From: Oscillospiraceae bacterium
GTDB lineage: Bacteria > Bacillota > Clostridia > Oscillospirales > CAG-272
Direction of reading: 5' to 3'
NCBI GenBank assembly: GCA_015064445.1
Contig: SVSE01000011.1
Location: 1 to 37,496 of the forward strand
DNA: 37,496 nt
Position numbers and translations under genes: made by a program. This document shows, one piece after another, positions 1 to 7,242 of this stretch (positions are counted from its first letter, which is position 1; each line of letters opens with the position of its first letter). The notes under the pieces were generated by a model, which did not search any database, was not told the DNA's origin, and saw nothing but the letters and a program-made list of their open reading frames with translations.

Positions 1-47
1 CAAGCAAAGCTTGAAGACAGGTCGAATCCTCGTTCATCATAGAAAAT

Positions 48-81
48 AAAAATGACCTACCCAAATGAGTAGGTCATTTTT
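48..81. terminator. Bidirectional intrinsic terminator
   Basis: A perfect 13-bp stem (arms 48-60 and 69-81) has an 8-nt loop and A/T runs on both outer sides. It sits directly downstream of the minus-strand tRNA-Pro gene, so it can end that transcript. It can equally end a plus-strand transcript entering from the left edge. Confidence 0.8.
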
Positions 82-82
82 A

Positions 83-158
83 TGGTCGAGATGACAGGAT
101 TCGAACCTGCGGCATCATGCTCCCAAAGCATGCGCGCTACCAACTGCGCTACATCTCG
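83..158 (-). tRNA. tRNA-Pro (anticodon UGG)
   Basis: On the minus strand the sequence folds as a full cloverleaf. The acceptor stem is CGAGATG/CATCTCG, the D-arm contains AGCGCAGTTGGTAGCGC, the anticodon stem is CATGC/GCATG around loop TTTGGGA (anticodon TGG), and the T-loop is TTCGAAT. The discriminator is A and CCA is encoded. UGG reads all or most proline codons in Bacillota. A terminator follows immediately. Confidence 0.95.
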
Positions 159-248
159 AAATTGTGTTGTGTTTCTCTCAACGCTTACCTATTATAACAA
201 ATGATTTCGGATTTGTCAAGTGAGTTTTTACTTTTTTCGAAAAAATAT

Positions 249-276
249 TTCATATTCTTAAAAAGTATGTTATACT
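249..276 (+). promoter_or_regulatory. Possible sigma-A promoter of the GH9 gene
   Basis: TATACT at 271-276 is a good -10 box about 29 nt before the start codon. The best -35 candidate is TTCATA at 249-254 with a 16-nt spacer, which is weak. The surrounding DNA is A/T-rich. Confidence 0.4.
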
Positions 277-304
277 TAAGTAAATTAAACGTTAGGAGTG
301 CCTT

Positions 305-1990
305 ATGAAATTAGAAAGACAAGAGCTTCAAAATCCTATAAGAGTCAATCACAGAGGCTTTTTGAGAAATTCGCAAAAGCGCTTCATCTTAACCGAAAAT
401 AAAACTGAAAGTATGGATTTTCGCGTGGTTTTAATAGACAACGTCAAGTGGATAACCGTTTTCGAGGGCAAAATGACACCTACAATAGAAGACGGACACA
501 CATACTATGTCGGTGATTTTACCAATATAACGCAAGATGGCGATTATCAAATTGAAGCGGGTGGATTTACTAGCCGACAATTTGTAATCTATGACGGCGC
601 ATACGATATTTGCAAGCGCGTTTTGCTTGAATATTACAAATATCAAAGATGTGGACATCCACTTGGTTGGAACGGCTCTTGCCATCTCGACGACGGCTTT
701 ATAAAGGAAACAGGCGAAAGAGTCGACCTGAGCGGTGGATATCATCAATCCTGCGACCTTCGCAAATCCCCCGGTGGGCTTTCTATCGGTATTTATGCAA
801 TGCTTAAATGCGCCATAAGGGAAAAGAGCGAATGGAGCAAAATCCTGTTAAAGGACGAGGCTGAGTGGGCTTGCGATTACTTATATAAAACGATACAGGA
901 AAACGGAGCAATGTACAACACCTTGAACGCACCGTTCGGCTGGGGAGCAAGAGAATTTTATAAATCACCCGCTCCTTCATCGGCACAATGGAACGCGACA
1001 TCAGCCCTTGCTCTCGGCTCTCTTTATCTAAAAGATAAAAACGAGGAAAAATCGAAAAAATACCTTGAAAAAGCAATCCTTTCTTGGAATTATATGATGA
1101 GCGACGCTCGCCCAAGCGACACCTATCGCCATCCTGAAAAATATCCCGTGGGAATGGACCCCGACTTCTTCTACGACCAATGCAGAAGGAATTCAAGCGC
1201 TGACCTTGCATATCAAATTACCTGCTCCTCAGAGCTTTACAGAGCGACAGGGGATGAAAAATATCTTCGCATAATAGAAAACGTAACGCCAAAGCTACTT
1301 TCCTACGTAGCCGGTGGTGAAATGTCGCACGAGCTTGTTCGCGATGACGATAAAACAAGGCTCGTTACAGGCTCTTGTAGCTACTGTTGGCAAATGGGCA
1401 ACCTTTTCGCACTTTGCGATGCGTATGAGCTCCTAGGAGCGCGTTTTGGGCTTGAAGAAATCATTGAAAAGGCGCTTTTATCGTCCGTGGCTCTCATTGA
1501 TAAAAGCGTTTGGAAATGCGTGCGTCATCCATATTCCGATGGCGACCTTGATATCGTTGACGGACACGAGGGCAAAACTCGCCGTCAAGGAATGAGAACT
1601 CTTGAAGCAGTAAGCCAATACGATGGCATCATATGCTATTCACAATCGGAGCAACACCTCGAGCCGGGATATTCAACGCATATTGCTATATTTATGGCGA
1701 GGTGCGCAAGGCTTCTTGGCAAAAGTGAATATTTAAAATATTCACAATTCGTAGTTGATACGGTCTTGGGTGTAAATGCTCTTGATAGCAGCCATATTCA
1801 TGCGATAGGCTACAACCATGCACCGCACGATGCATTCGGTCAATTCTTCCCATCAACACCGTTTATTCCGGGCGCAGTAGGCGTTGACTATTCGTCAATA
1901 GATACCACAAAGGGCGCTTTTTCCGAGTTCGATATGCCTTGTGTCGGAATGACAATGTATCTAATATCTGAGCTTGAGGGAGAGCGCTAA
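305..1990 (+). CDS. Glycoside hydrolase family 9 protein, cytoplasmic, with N-terminal Ig-like domain
   Basis: This 561-residue protein has the layout of GH9 enzymes that cut beta-1,4-glucans and related beta-linked oligosaccharides by inversion. An Ig-like (CelD_N type) domain covers about residues 10-95 and an (alpha/alpha)6-barrel covers about 100-555. The usual GG-W-x-DAGD base motif appears as GGYHQSCD (144-151): the catalytic-base Asp is kept (D151), but the helper Asp is Gln148. The C-terminal acid position reads SEFDMP with E541, in place of the usual NEV. No signal peptide, dockerin or carbohydrate-binding module is visible, so it probably acts inside the cell on imported oligosaccharides. 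A Shine-Dalgarno AGGAG lies just ahead of the start. It is a single-gene unit closed by a terminator. The family call is solid; the substrate is unknown. Confidence 0.85.
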   Translation: MKLERQELQNPIRVNHRGFLRNSQKRFILTENKTESMDFRVVLIDNVKWITVFEGKMTPTIEDGHTYYVGDFTNITQDGDYQIEAGGFTSRQFVIYDGAYDICKRVLLEYYKYQRCGHPLGWNGSCHLDDGFIKETGERVDLSGGYHQSCDLRKSPGGLSIGIYAMLKCAIREKSEWSKILLKDEAEWACDYLYKTIQENGAMYNTLNAPFGWGAREFYKSPAPSSAQWNATSALALGSLYLKDKNEEKSKKYLEKAILSWNYMMSDARPSDTYRHPEKYPVGMDPDFFYDQCRRNSSADLAYQITCSSELYRATGDEKYLRIIENVTPKLLSYVAGGEMSHELVRDDDKTRLVTGSCSYCWQMGNLFALCDAYELLGARFGLEEIIEKALLSSVALIDKSVWKCVRHPYSDGDLDIVDGHEGKTRRQGMRTLEAVSQYDGIICYSQSEQHLEPGYSTHIAIFMARCARLLGKSEYLKYSQFVVDTVLGVNALDSSHIHAIGYNHAPHDAFGQFFPSTPFIPGAVGVDYSSIDTTKGAFSEFDMPCVGMTMYLISELEGER

Positions 1991-2040
1991 GAAACGCGCA
2001 ATCCGTAAAAAACGGCAACAAAGAGAATAAAAAACGACAA

Positions 2041-2064
2041 AAGCGAGAGAAATCTCGCTTTTTT
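2041..2064 (+). terminator. Intrinsic terminator after the GH9 gene
   Basis: The stem AAGCGAGA/TCTCGCTT (2041-2048 with 2053-2060) has a 4-nt loop and is followed by a T-run. It lies about 50 nt after the GH9 stop codon. Confidence 0.85.
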
Positions 2065-2120
2065 CTTCAAAAATCGTACAACATACATTTATATGAACAT
2101 ATGAGCATATATAAGTAAAT

Positions 2121-2152
2121 ACTCAAAAACGGCGAAATTGCCGTTTTTGAGT
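2121..2152 (-). terminator. Terminator of the DUF11 gene (probably bidirectional)
   Basis: A perfect 13-bp stem (2121-2133 with 2140-2152) has loop GAAATT and internal T-runs. It lies immediately after the stop of the minus-strand gene starting at 3017. With the terminator at 2041 it insulates the two convergent genes. Confidence 0.8.
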
Positions 2153-2156
2153 GCGA

Positions 2157-3017
2157 TTAAGCTATTGAGCCTATATTGCCGGTTACAACAAGAGTTGCCA
2201 CACCAGGAGTGATGCTCCAAGCTCCGTTTGGTAATTGCTGATAAGAGCCTGCATCAACAACTATCTGACTTGGAACGCTTGCAAACTCGCCAGTTGCCTC
2301 GTTATAGGTGTAATTTACTCCCTCTTCCCAAGGTGTACCATTAAAGGTAACGCTCAAATTGCTAAGAATTGGATCAAAAATGTCGGTTATAACTGCGTTG
2401 TCAGTTGCAACAAGAGGTGTGTTACCACGATTTTCGATTACAAAGGTGTAGCTTACAAGACCATTAGGGGCAACAGGTACGGGGCTAATTGACTTTGTGA
2501 TAGAAATTATAGGAGTGCTTGCCACAGTTATTGTCTCGCTTGCCTCAACAGGGGTAATGCCAGCGCCTGCAAGCGTTGCAGTGTTGGTAATAGATGAGTC
2601 AATGCCAAGTGGCGCAAAGGAGTTAACACTTGCCTCGTATGCGACAATAGTGCTTCCGTTGCCATTTACGGTAATTCCCGAAATTACAAGAGGAGCGCCT
2701 GCACTGACCGTTGGCTCTGCCTGTAAAACACCGTCAATATAATATTTTACAGAGCCGTCAACATAGTCAAGAGGAACAAGCTCGCCTGCGCCAAAGGTAT
2801 AAGCACCAAGGTTATCTGTTATCGAAAGACCTGTAAGTGGAGTAGCGCTTGAATTAACAATGCTTATAATATAAGTCACAGTATCGCCCGCAGAATAGGT
2901 GTCGACAAGAGCTGTCTTTGTAACTGTAAGCGCCTCAAGAATTTCGCCCGTTGCAATATTTGAGCTTGTGACAACATTTCCATAGGATAGCTGTGCTTGA
3001 TTTGTGAATTGAGCCAT
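2157..3017 (-). CDS. DUF11-repeat protein without signal peptide
   Basis: The 286-residue protein is built of two DUF11-like Ig-fold repeats. Repeat 1 spans about 30-165 and includes the typical SAGDTVTYIISIVN (43-56) and LTGLSITDNLGAY (61-73). Repeat 2 spans about 170-286 and includes VAPNGLVSYTFVIENRGNTP. It has no cysteine, no signal peptide, no membrane segment and no sortase or S-layer motif. DUF11 domains usually sit in large secreted surface proteins, so a short, apparently cytosolic two-domain form is unusual. The start is fixed by an AGAAAGGA Shine-Dalgarno 6 nt upstream. Function is unknown; a structural or non-classically exported role is a guess. The gene stands alone, transcribed away from the glycine riboswitch unit. 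Confidence 0.75.
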   Translation of the reverse strand: MAQFTNQAQLSYGNVVTSSNIATGEILEALTVTKTALVDTYSAGDTVTYIISIVNSSATPLTGLSITDNLGAYTFGAGELVPLDYVDGSVKYYIDGVLQAEPTVSAGAPLVISGITVNGNGSTIVAYEASVNSFAPLGIDSSITNTATLAGAGITPVEASETITVASTPIISITKSISPVPVAPNGLVSYTFVIENRGNTPLVATDNAVITDIFDPILSNLSVTFNGTPWEEGVNYTYNEATGEFASVPSQIVVDAGSYQQLPNGAWSITPGVATLVVTGNIGSIA

Positions 3018-3031
3018 AATTTTTCCTTTCT

Positions 3032-3046
3032 GAGAGCTTAGCTCTC
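3032..3046 (-). other. Leader hairpin upstream of the DUF11 gene
   Basis: The inverted repeat GAGAGC-TTA-GCTCTC lies between the likely promoter area (about 3050-3080) and the Shine-Dalgarno of the minus-strand DUF11 gene. A small 5' hairpin here could protect the mRNA or bind a regulator. This is seen in sequence only; the role is inferred. Confidence 0.35.
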
Positions 3047-3098
3047 GATATATAATATGATAATGAAGAGAAAAGTTGATTTATTTCCTTGGAAATCC

Positions 3099-3127
3099 TT
3101 GACAAAAGAAAAATGCTGTGCTATAAT
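3099..3127 (+). promoter_or_regulatory. Consensus sigma-A promoter of the riboswitch-symporter unit
   Basis: TTGACA (3099-3104), a 17-nt spacer and TATAAT (3122-3127) match the consensus exactly. A TGC extended -10 element precedes the -10 box. Transcription should start near 3134, a short distance before the riboswitch. Confidence 0.88.
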
Positions 3128-3154
3128 TGCCAAGAAAAATAAATAAAAAGCTAA

Positions 3155-3266
3155 ATGAAGGCATCAGAAGGACACGACTGAGGCCCGATAGCACTCCGGA
3201 GAATCTCAAAAATGAGTGCCGAAGGGGCAAGGCGCACGCGCTAATCTCTCAGGCAAAAGGACAGAG
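3155..3266 (+). promoter_or_regulatory. Glycine riboswitch, single aptamer
   Basis: The conserved glycine aptamer core is clear: CTCCGGAGAATCTC near 3194, GCCGAAGGGGCAA at 3218-3230, and CTCTCAGGCAAAAGGACAG from 3246, ending in GAG at 3266. Only one copy of each hallmark is present, so this is a singlet and not the common tandem form. The 5' flank (3155-3190) is structured and could be the remnant (ghost) partner helix described for singlets, which is inference. It controls the downstream symporter gene, a known target class. Whether glycine switches the gene on or off cannot be told by eye. Confidence 0.92.
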
Positions 3267-3306
3267 TTAAATTTTAACCACTATTTGTGGTATTATTTTT
3301 GTTGTA

Positions 3307-3331
3307 CGGAGTGATTTATCACTTCGTTTTT
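3307..3331 (+). terminator. Terminator in the riboswitch expression platform
   Basis: The stem CGGAGTGA/TCACTTCG (3307-3314 with 3319-3326, one G-T pair) is followed directly by TTTTT. It lies between the glycine aptamer and the symporter start, where a transcription-attenuating terminator is expected. A weaker hairpin at 3277-3291 lies just upstream and may take part in the switch. Confidence 0.75.
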
Positions 3332-3372
3332 GCTTTTATATAGGCTTTATAGCTATATAGAAAGGAAAGAAA

Positions 3373-4857
3373 ATGGAATTTTTGGAGAAAATTGTCGGAA
3401 CAATAAACGACTACCTCTCAGGCTACATTCTTGTGTTCTTGCTTGTAGGCGTTGGACTTTATTACTCGATTAAAACGAGATTTGTTCAGGTGCGTTGCTT
3501 GGGCGAGGGCTTTAAGAGAGTATTTAAAAAGTCTGATAAGGGCGAAAAAAAGGGACTTTCGTCATTTCAGGCACTCGCAACAGCTGTTGCAGCACAGGTT
3601 GGAACAGGTAACATCGTAGGTGCGTGTGGCGCAATCCTCATTGGTGGCCCTGGTGCAATATTTTGGATGTGGATTATCGCATTCCTCGGTATGGCAACAA
3701 ACTACGGAGAGGCAGTTCTTGCTCAAAAGACAAAGATTATAGATGAAGCAGGCGAGGTTCACGGTGGACCTGTTTATTACATAAAAAAAGCGTTTACTGG
3801 TAAGTTTGGAAAGGCGCTTGCTGGCTTCTTTGCAGTAGCAATCACAATCGCACTTGGCTTTATTGGCGCTATGGTTCAGTCAAACTCAATTACCTCTAAC
3901 ATTGCAGGCGTATTTGAGTCCTTTGGCACAGATATTTCATCGTTTACTTGGATTATCGGTATTCTTCTTGCCCTTCTTACAGGTGTTATCGTTATCGGTG
4001 GCGTAAAGAGAATAGCATCTGTTACTGAAAAGCTCGTTCCTGTAATGGCAATTTTGTATATCGTAGGTGGACTTTTGGTGCTTTGCGTTAATATCAAAAA
4101 CATTCCTGGCGCATTCGGAATGATTTTCAAGTATGCATTTGTACCAAATGCAATTATCGGTGGTGGAATTGGAAGCGCGCTTGTAAAGGCTATTCAAAAG
4201 GGCGCACAAAGAGGACTTTTCTCGAACGAGGCTGGTATGGGCTCAACTCCACACGCACACGCACAGGCAGATGTTAAGGACCCACACGAGCAGGGCGTTG
4301 TAGCTATGGTAGGTGTGTTTATAGATACATTTATCGTTCTTACCCTCACAGCTCTTATCGTTCTTTGTACACTTTATGCTCCAGACGGACCATTTGCAGG
4401 AATCGTAGGCTCAGCTGACGCGTCATTCTCGGCTCAAGCTGGCGAACTCTCGTTTACTGACGGAAATATGGTACAAAGAGCCTTCCAAATGACCTTTACA
4501 ACCATTTTTGGCGGTAATTCAGCAGTTGGAAACGCTGTCGGAAGCATATTCGTTGCAGTTTGCCTCTTCTTCTTTGCATTCTCAACAATCATCAGCTGGA
4601 ACTTCTTCGGCAAAATCAACTTCAATTATCTCTTTGGTAAGAAGGCAACAATCGCTTATTCAGCTATCGCAATCGTTTGCGTATTCCTTGGCTCAATCGG
4701 CTCAAACGGACTTGTTTGGGGACTCTCCGATATGTTTAACAACCTTATGGTAATCCCTAACGTAATCGCACTCTTTGCAATCGGCTCAATGGTATTTGAA
4801 AAATTCGATAAAAAGAAGGAAATCGTAGCTGAGGGCTCACTCGATACTGAAAAATAA
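3373..4857 (+). CDS. Sodium:alanine/glycine symporter (AGCS family)
   Basis: The 494-residue integral membrane protein belongs to the alanine/glycine:cation symporter family (AlsT/AgcS type), which imports alanine or glycine with Na+ using a LeuT-like fold. Many hydrophobic helices run from residue 15 to about 475. The family-typical stretches VGTGNIVG (76-83) and GGPGAIFWMW (91-100) are present, and AQKGAQRGLFSNEAGMGS-like residues occur near 275-290. The glycine riboswitch in its leader points to glycine as a physiological substrate or signal. The start has a GAAAGGAAAG Shine-Dalgarno. It is monocistronic and followed by a terminator. Length is normal for the family. Confidence 0.93.
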   Translation: MEFLEKIVGTINDYLSGYILVFLLVGVGLYYSIKTRFVQVRCLGEGFKRVFKKSDKGEKKGLSSFQALATAVAAQVGTGNIVGACGAILIGGPGAIFWMWIIAFLGMATNYGEAVLAQKTKIIDEAGEVHGGPVYYIKKAFTGKFGKALAGFFAVAITIALGFIGAMVQSNSITSNIAGVFESFGTDISSFTWIIGILLALLTGVIVIGGVKRIASVTEKLVPVMAILYIVGGLLVLCVNIKNIPGAFGMIFKYAFVPNAIIGGGIGSALVKAIQKGAQRGLFSNEAGMGSTPHAHAQADVKDPHEQGVVAMVGVFIDTFIVLTLTALIVLCTLYAPDGPFAGIVGSADASFSAQAGELSFTDGNMVQRAFQMTFTTIFGGNSAVGNAVGSIFVAVCLFFFAFSTIISWNFFGKINFNYLFGKKATIAYSAIAIVCVFLGSIGSNGLVWGLSDMFNNLMVIPNVIALFAIGSMVFEKFDKKKEIVAEGSLDTEK

Positions 4858-4860
4858 AGA

Positions 4861-4886
4861 AAAATCCACCGAAAAGGTGGATTTTT
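4861..4886 (+). terminator. Intrinsic terminator after the symporter gene
   Basis: The stem AAAATCCACC/GGTGGATTTT (4861-4870 with 4876-4885) begins 3 nt after the stop codon and ends in a T-run. Confidence 0.88.
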
Positions 4887-4953
4887 AAATTCATATGTGT
4901 TAAAATGTAAAAAACGCACCTTGTGTGAATAAAACGCTAAAAAGGAGCATCAA

Positions 4954-5607
4954 ATGAAGAAATATTCCACCGTTCTTTTCGACCTTGACGGAACAATAAT
5001 AGATAGTGGCGAGGGAGTTACAAATTCCGTTGCCTACGCACTTGAAAGGCTCGGAATTGCAGTCAATGATAAATCGACTCTTAAAAGATTCATAGGTCCA
5101 CCTCTTATATATTCCTTTATGACCTTCTATGGCTTCGATAGAGAAAAGGCGCTTCTTGCCATTGAATATTATAGGGAATATTATCAAGATAAGGGCATTT
5201 TTGAGGGCTATATCTATAACGGAGTAGAGGCACTCCTTTCCGACTTGAAGCAAAAGGGAAAAAGGATTATTCTTGCCACCTCAAAGCCAGAGGTCTTTGC
5301 CAAGAGAATTCTTGAAAGAGCTGGCATCATAAAATATTTTGATTTTGTCGGTGGTGCAACGCTTGATGAAACCACAAGAAACACAAAAATTGATGTTCTT
5401 GAATATGTCATAAAAGAGGCAAATATTGACACAGTAAACGATGTAATTATGATAGGAGATCGCTTTTACGATATAGAGGGCGCGCACAATTTCGGCATTG
5501 ATTGCATCGCTGTTTTGTATGGCTATGGCGCAAGGGATGAGTTCGAAAAATATGGCGCAGAGTACATATTTGAGACGCCTGAGCAAATCTCGGAATTCCT
5601 CTCATAA
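4954..5607 (+). CDS. HAD-superfamily hydrolase, phosphoglycolate-phosphatase-like
   Basis: The 217-residue protein is a subclass IA HAD phosphatase. Motif I is FDLDGT (9-14; nucleophile D10, acid/base D12), motif II is T109-S110 in LATSKP, motif III is K145, and motif IV is GDRFYD (168-173). Residues 18-85 form the helical cap. The closest described family is the phosphoglycolate phosphatase/pyrophosphatase group (Gph/PpaX). HAD substrates cannot be read from sequence, so no symbol is given. The start follows an AAAGGAG Shine-Dalgarno. It lies between two terminated units; no clear promoter of its own is visible in the short gap. Confidence 0.85.
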   Translation: MKKYSTVLFDLDGTIIDSGEGVTNSVAYALERLGIAVNDKSTLKRFIGPPLIYSFMTFYGFDREKALLAIEYYREYYQDKGIFEGYIYNGVEALLSDLKQKGKRIILATSKPEVFAKRILERAGIIKYFDFVGGATLDETTRNTKIDVLEYVIKEANIDTVNDVIMIGDRFYDIEGAHNFGIDCIAVLYGYGARDEFEKYGAEYIFETPEQISEFLS

Positions 5608-5634
5608 TTTGACTAAAAAATTTGCGAAAAATTA

Positions 5635-5663
5635 TTGACTTGACCTAATATGTGTGCTATCAT
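5635..5663 (+). promoter_or_regulatory. Promoter of ilvE
   Basis: TTGACT (5635-5640), a 17-nt spacer and TATCAT (5658-5663) with a TGC extended -10 form a good sigma-A promoter. A second -35-like TTGACC overlaps at 5640-5645. The ilvE start is 43 nt downstream. No T-box or riboswitch fits in this short leader. Confidence 0.7.
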
Positions 5664-5705
5664 ACATAGTATATTTATTCAAAAATCGACATGGAGATAA
5701 CTATT

Positions 5706-6770
5706 ATGGATATCAAAATAGTAAAAACAACTGAACCAAAGACAATGCCAAAGGAAAGTGAGCTTGGCTTTGGACAATATTTCTCCGACCATATGTTCGT
5801 TATGGACTATGAGGCTGGAAAGGGCTGGTTTAACGCAAGAATAGTGCCATTTGGCAACATCTCGTTGCATCCTGCCTCAACCGTTCTTCACTATGGTGCA
5901 GAAATCTTTGAGGGACTTAAGGCATATCGTACAGAAGAGGGAAATGTTCAGCTCTTCAGACCTATGGAAAACATCAGACGCCTTAATAGATCGGCTGAGC
6001 GTATGTGCTTGCCTGTAATTAATGAGGACGATGCTCTTGAAATCCTCGAAACCTTCGTAAGACTTGAAGAAAAATGGGTGCCAAAATCCTTTGGAACATC
6101 ACTCTATCTTCGCCCTTATATGTTCGGTAATGACGAAACTCTCGGAGTTCATACCGTTCATAGAGCTACATATATGATTATCGCATCTCCAAGCGGAAGC
6201 TACTACAAGGAGGGCATCAATCCTGTTAAGATTATGATTGAGAATGAGGATGTTCGTACTGTTCGTGGTGGTACAGGCTATGCAAAATGTGGTGGTAACT
6301 ATGCTGCCTCAACAAGAGCAGGAGAGAGAGCAAATAAGAAGGGCTATTCACAGGTTCTTTGGCTCGACGGTGTAGAAAGAAAGTACATCGAAGAGGTTGG
6401 AGCTATGAATGTAATGTTCAAGATCGATGGTGAAATCGTAACTCCTGAGCTTAATAGCGGCTCAATTCTCCCAGGTATTACAAGAAAGTCCTGCATCGAG
6501 GTTCTTCGCGACCTTGGCTATAAGGTAAGCGAGAGACTTCTCAGCATTGATGAGCTTCTCGAGGCTATGAAGAATGGTAAGCTTGAGGAGGCTTGGGGCT
6601 GTGGAACAGCAGCAGTCGTTTCTCCTATCGGTAGACTTATGTATGACGATGTTGAGTATGTTATCAACGATGAAAAAATCGGCGAGGTTACTCAAAAGCT
6701 CTACGATATTCTCACAGGCATTCAGTGGGGCAAGGTAGAGGACAAGTACAACTGGGTTCACAAGCTTTAA
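5706..6770 (+). CDS. ilvE: Branched-chain amino acid aminotransferase
   Basis: The enzyme transfers the amino group between glutamate and the 2-oxo acids of Ile, Val and Leu, using PLP; it is the last step of all three pathways. The 354 residues show fold-type IV BCAT features: FEGLKAYR (68-75), the PLP lysine K194 in YAKCGGNYAAS, and YIEEVGAMN (227-235). I place the start at 5706, because GGAG at 5693-5696 is spaced 9 nt from it. The ATG at 5691 overlaps this Shine-Dalgarno and has none of its own. The gene has its own promoter and terminator but directly precedes the ilv-leu operon, which lacks an aminotransferase. Confidence 0.95.
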   Translation: MDIKIVKTTEPKTMPKESELGFGQYFSDHMFVMDYEAGKGWFNARIVPFGNISLHPASTVLHYGAEIFEGLKAYRTEEGNVQLFRPMENIRRLNRSAERMCLPVINEDDALEILETFVRLEEKWVPKSFGTSLYLRPYMFGNDETLGVHTVHRATYMIIASPSGSYYKEGINPVKIMIENEDVRTVRGGTGYAKCGGNYAASTRAGERANKKGYSQVLWLDGVERKYIEEVGAMNVMFKIDGEIVTPELNSGSILPGITRKSCIEVLRDLGYKVSERLLSIDELLEAMKNGKLEEAWGCGTAAVVSPIGRLMYDDVEYVINDEKIGEVTQKLYDILTGIQWGKVEDKYNWVHKL

Positions 6771-6779
6771 TAAAAAACA

Positions 6780-6807
6780 AAAAGTCCCCAAAAATGGGGG
6801 CTTTTTT
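6780..6807 (+). terminator. Intrinsic terminator after ilvE
   Basis: The G/C-rich stem with arms 6780-6789 and 6796-6806 pairs CCCC with GGGG and is flanked by A and T runs. It starts 10 nt after the ilvE stop codon. Confidence 0.85.
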
Positions 6808-6879
6808 GATTAAAAAATCCATATTTTTACTTTAGTATGCTAAAAAACTAAATTTTTTTAAAAAAGTTTTAAAAAACTA

Positions 6880-6908
6880 TTGACAAATCAACTTTGATAT
6901 TATAAAAT
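6880..6908 (+). promoter_or_regulatory. Promoter of the ilv-leu operon
   Basis: TTGACA (6880-6885), a 17-nt spacer and TAAAAT (6903-6908) form a near-consensus promoter. The 40 nt upstream are almost pure A/T with A-tracts, as in an UP element. Transcription would begin just before stem I of the T-box leader. Confidence 0.75.
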
Positions 6909-6923
6909 ATTCGTATATTTATA

Positions 6924-7181
6924 TATAAGACCTTGAAGGGAACCAAATTCACAATGTCGTTTTCAGAGAGTCGGCGCTTGGTGTGAGCCGATACGGTAAG
7001 TGGACATACTCATCCCTGAGTCTTCAACCGAACGGATTTTTCCAAGTAGACTTGAACGGGCGCTCCCGTTATAGGGCAAATTGCTGATAGGCAATGAGTG
7101 GGCGTTAAGGCCAAGAAGAGTGGTACCACGGAGGAAGCTTCGTCTCTTTTATGCAAGTGGTTGCGTAAAAGAGGCTTTTTT
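6924..7181 (+). promoter_or_regulatory. T-box leader with leucine (CUC) specifier
   Basis: This leader senses uncharged tRNA. Stem I begins with AAGAC (6927-6931) pairing GTCTT (7020-7024) and AGGG (6937-6940) pairing CCCT (7014-7017), and continues with ATGTC (6954-6958) pairing GACAT (7003-7007). The specifier loop between them contains A-CTC-A with codon CTC (7009-7011), which reads leucine. AGAGAG lies at 6965-6970. The T-box motif AGAGTGGTACCACGG is at 7117-7131; its TGGT matches the ACCA end of tRNA-Leu. A terminator and then leuA follow, so low charged Leu-tRNA should raise expression of the operon. Confidence 0.93.
7144..7181 (+). terminator. T-box terminator
   Basis: The 13-bp stem (7144-7156 with 7161-7173, including G-T pairing) and a run of T at 7176-7181 form the terminator. 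In the T-box mechanism it competes with the antiterminator containing the TGGT bulge at 7121-7124. Confidence 0.88.
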
Positions 7182-7242
7182 ATTTTCATAGCCTCAAGGT
7201 GCAACCTAAATGAACTAACCCGAGACACAGGAGGATTAATTT

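Noticed and set aside
1-40. Sequence resembling the 3' end of a plus-strand tRNA (AGGTCGAATCCTCG followed by TTCATCA).
   Set aside because: The T-loop lacks one base, the T-stem does not pair fully and the end is TCA, not CCA. The rest lies outside the window, so a degraded tRNA or chance cannot be told apart.
804-1211. A 135-codon open frame antisense to the GH9 gene.
   Set aside because: No Shine-Dalgarno, Arg/Ser-rich composition typical of antisense frames, and complete overlap with a clear GH9 domain.
3155-3190. A first aptamer of a tandem glycine riboswitch.
   Set aside because: The conserved GCCGAAGG and CTCAGGCAAAAGG segments occur only once, so no full second aptamer fits here.
3277-3291. 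Hairpin ACCAC/GTGGT as the main terminator of the riboswitch.
   Set aside because: The stem has only 5 bp and the following T-run is interrupted; the hairpin at 3307-3331 is much stronger.
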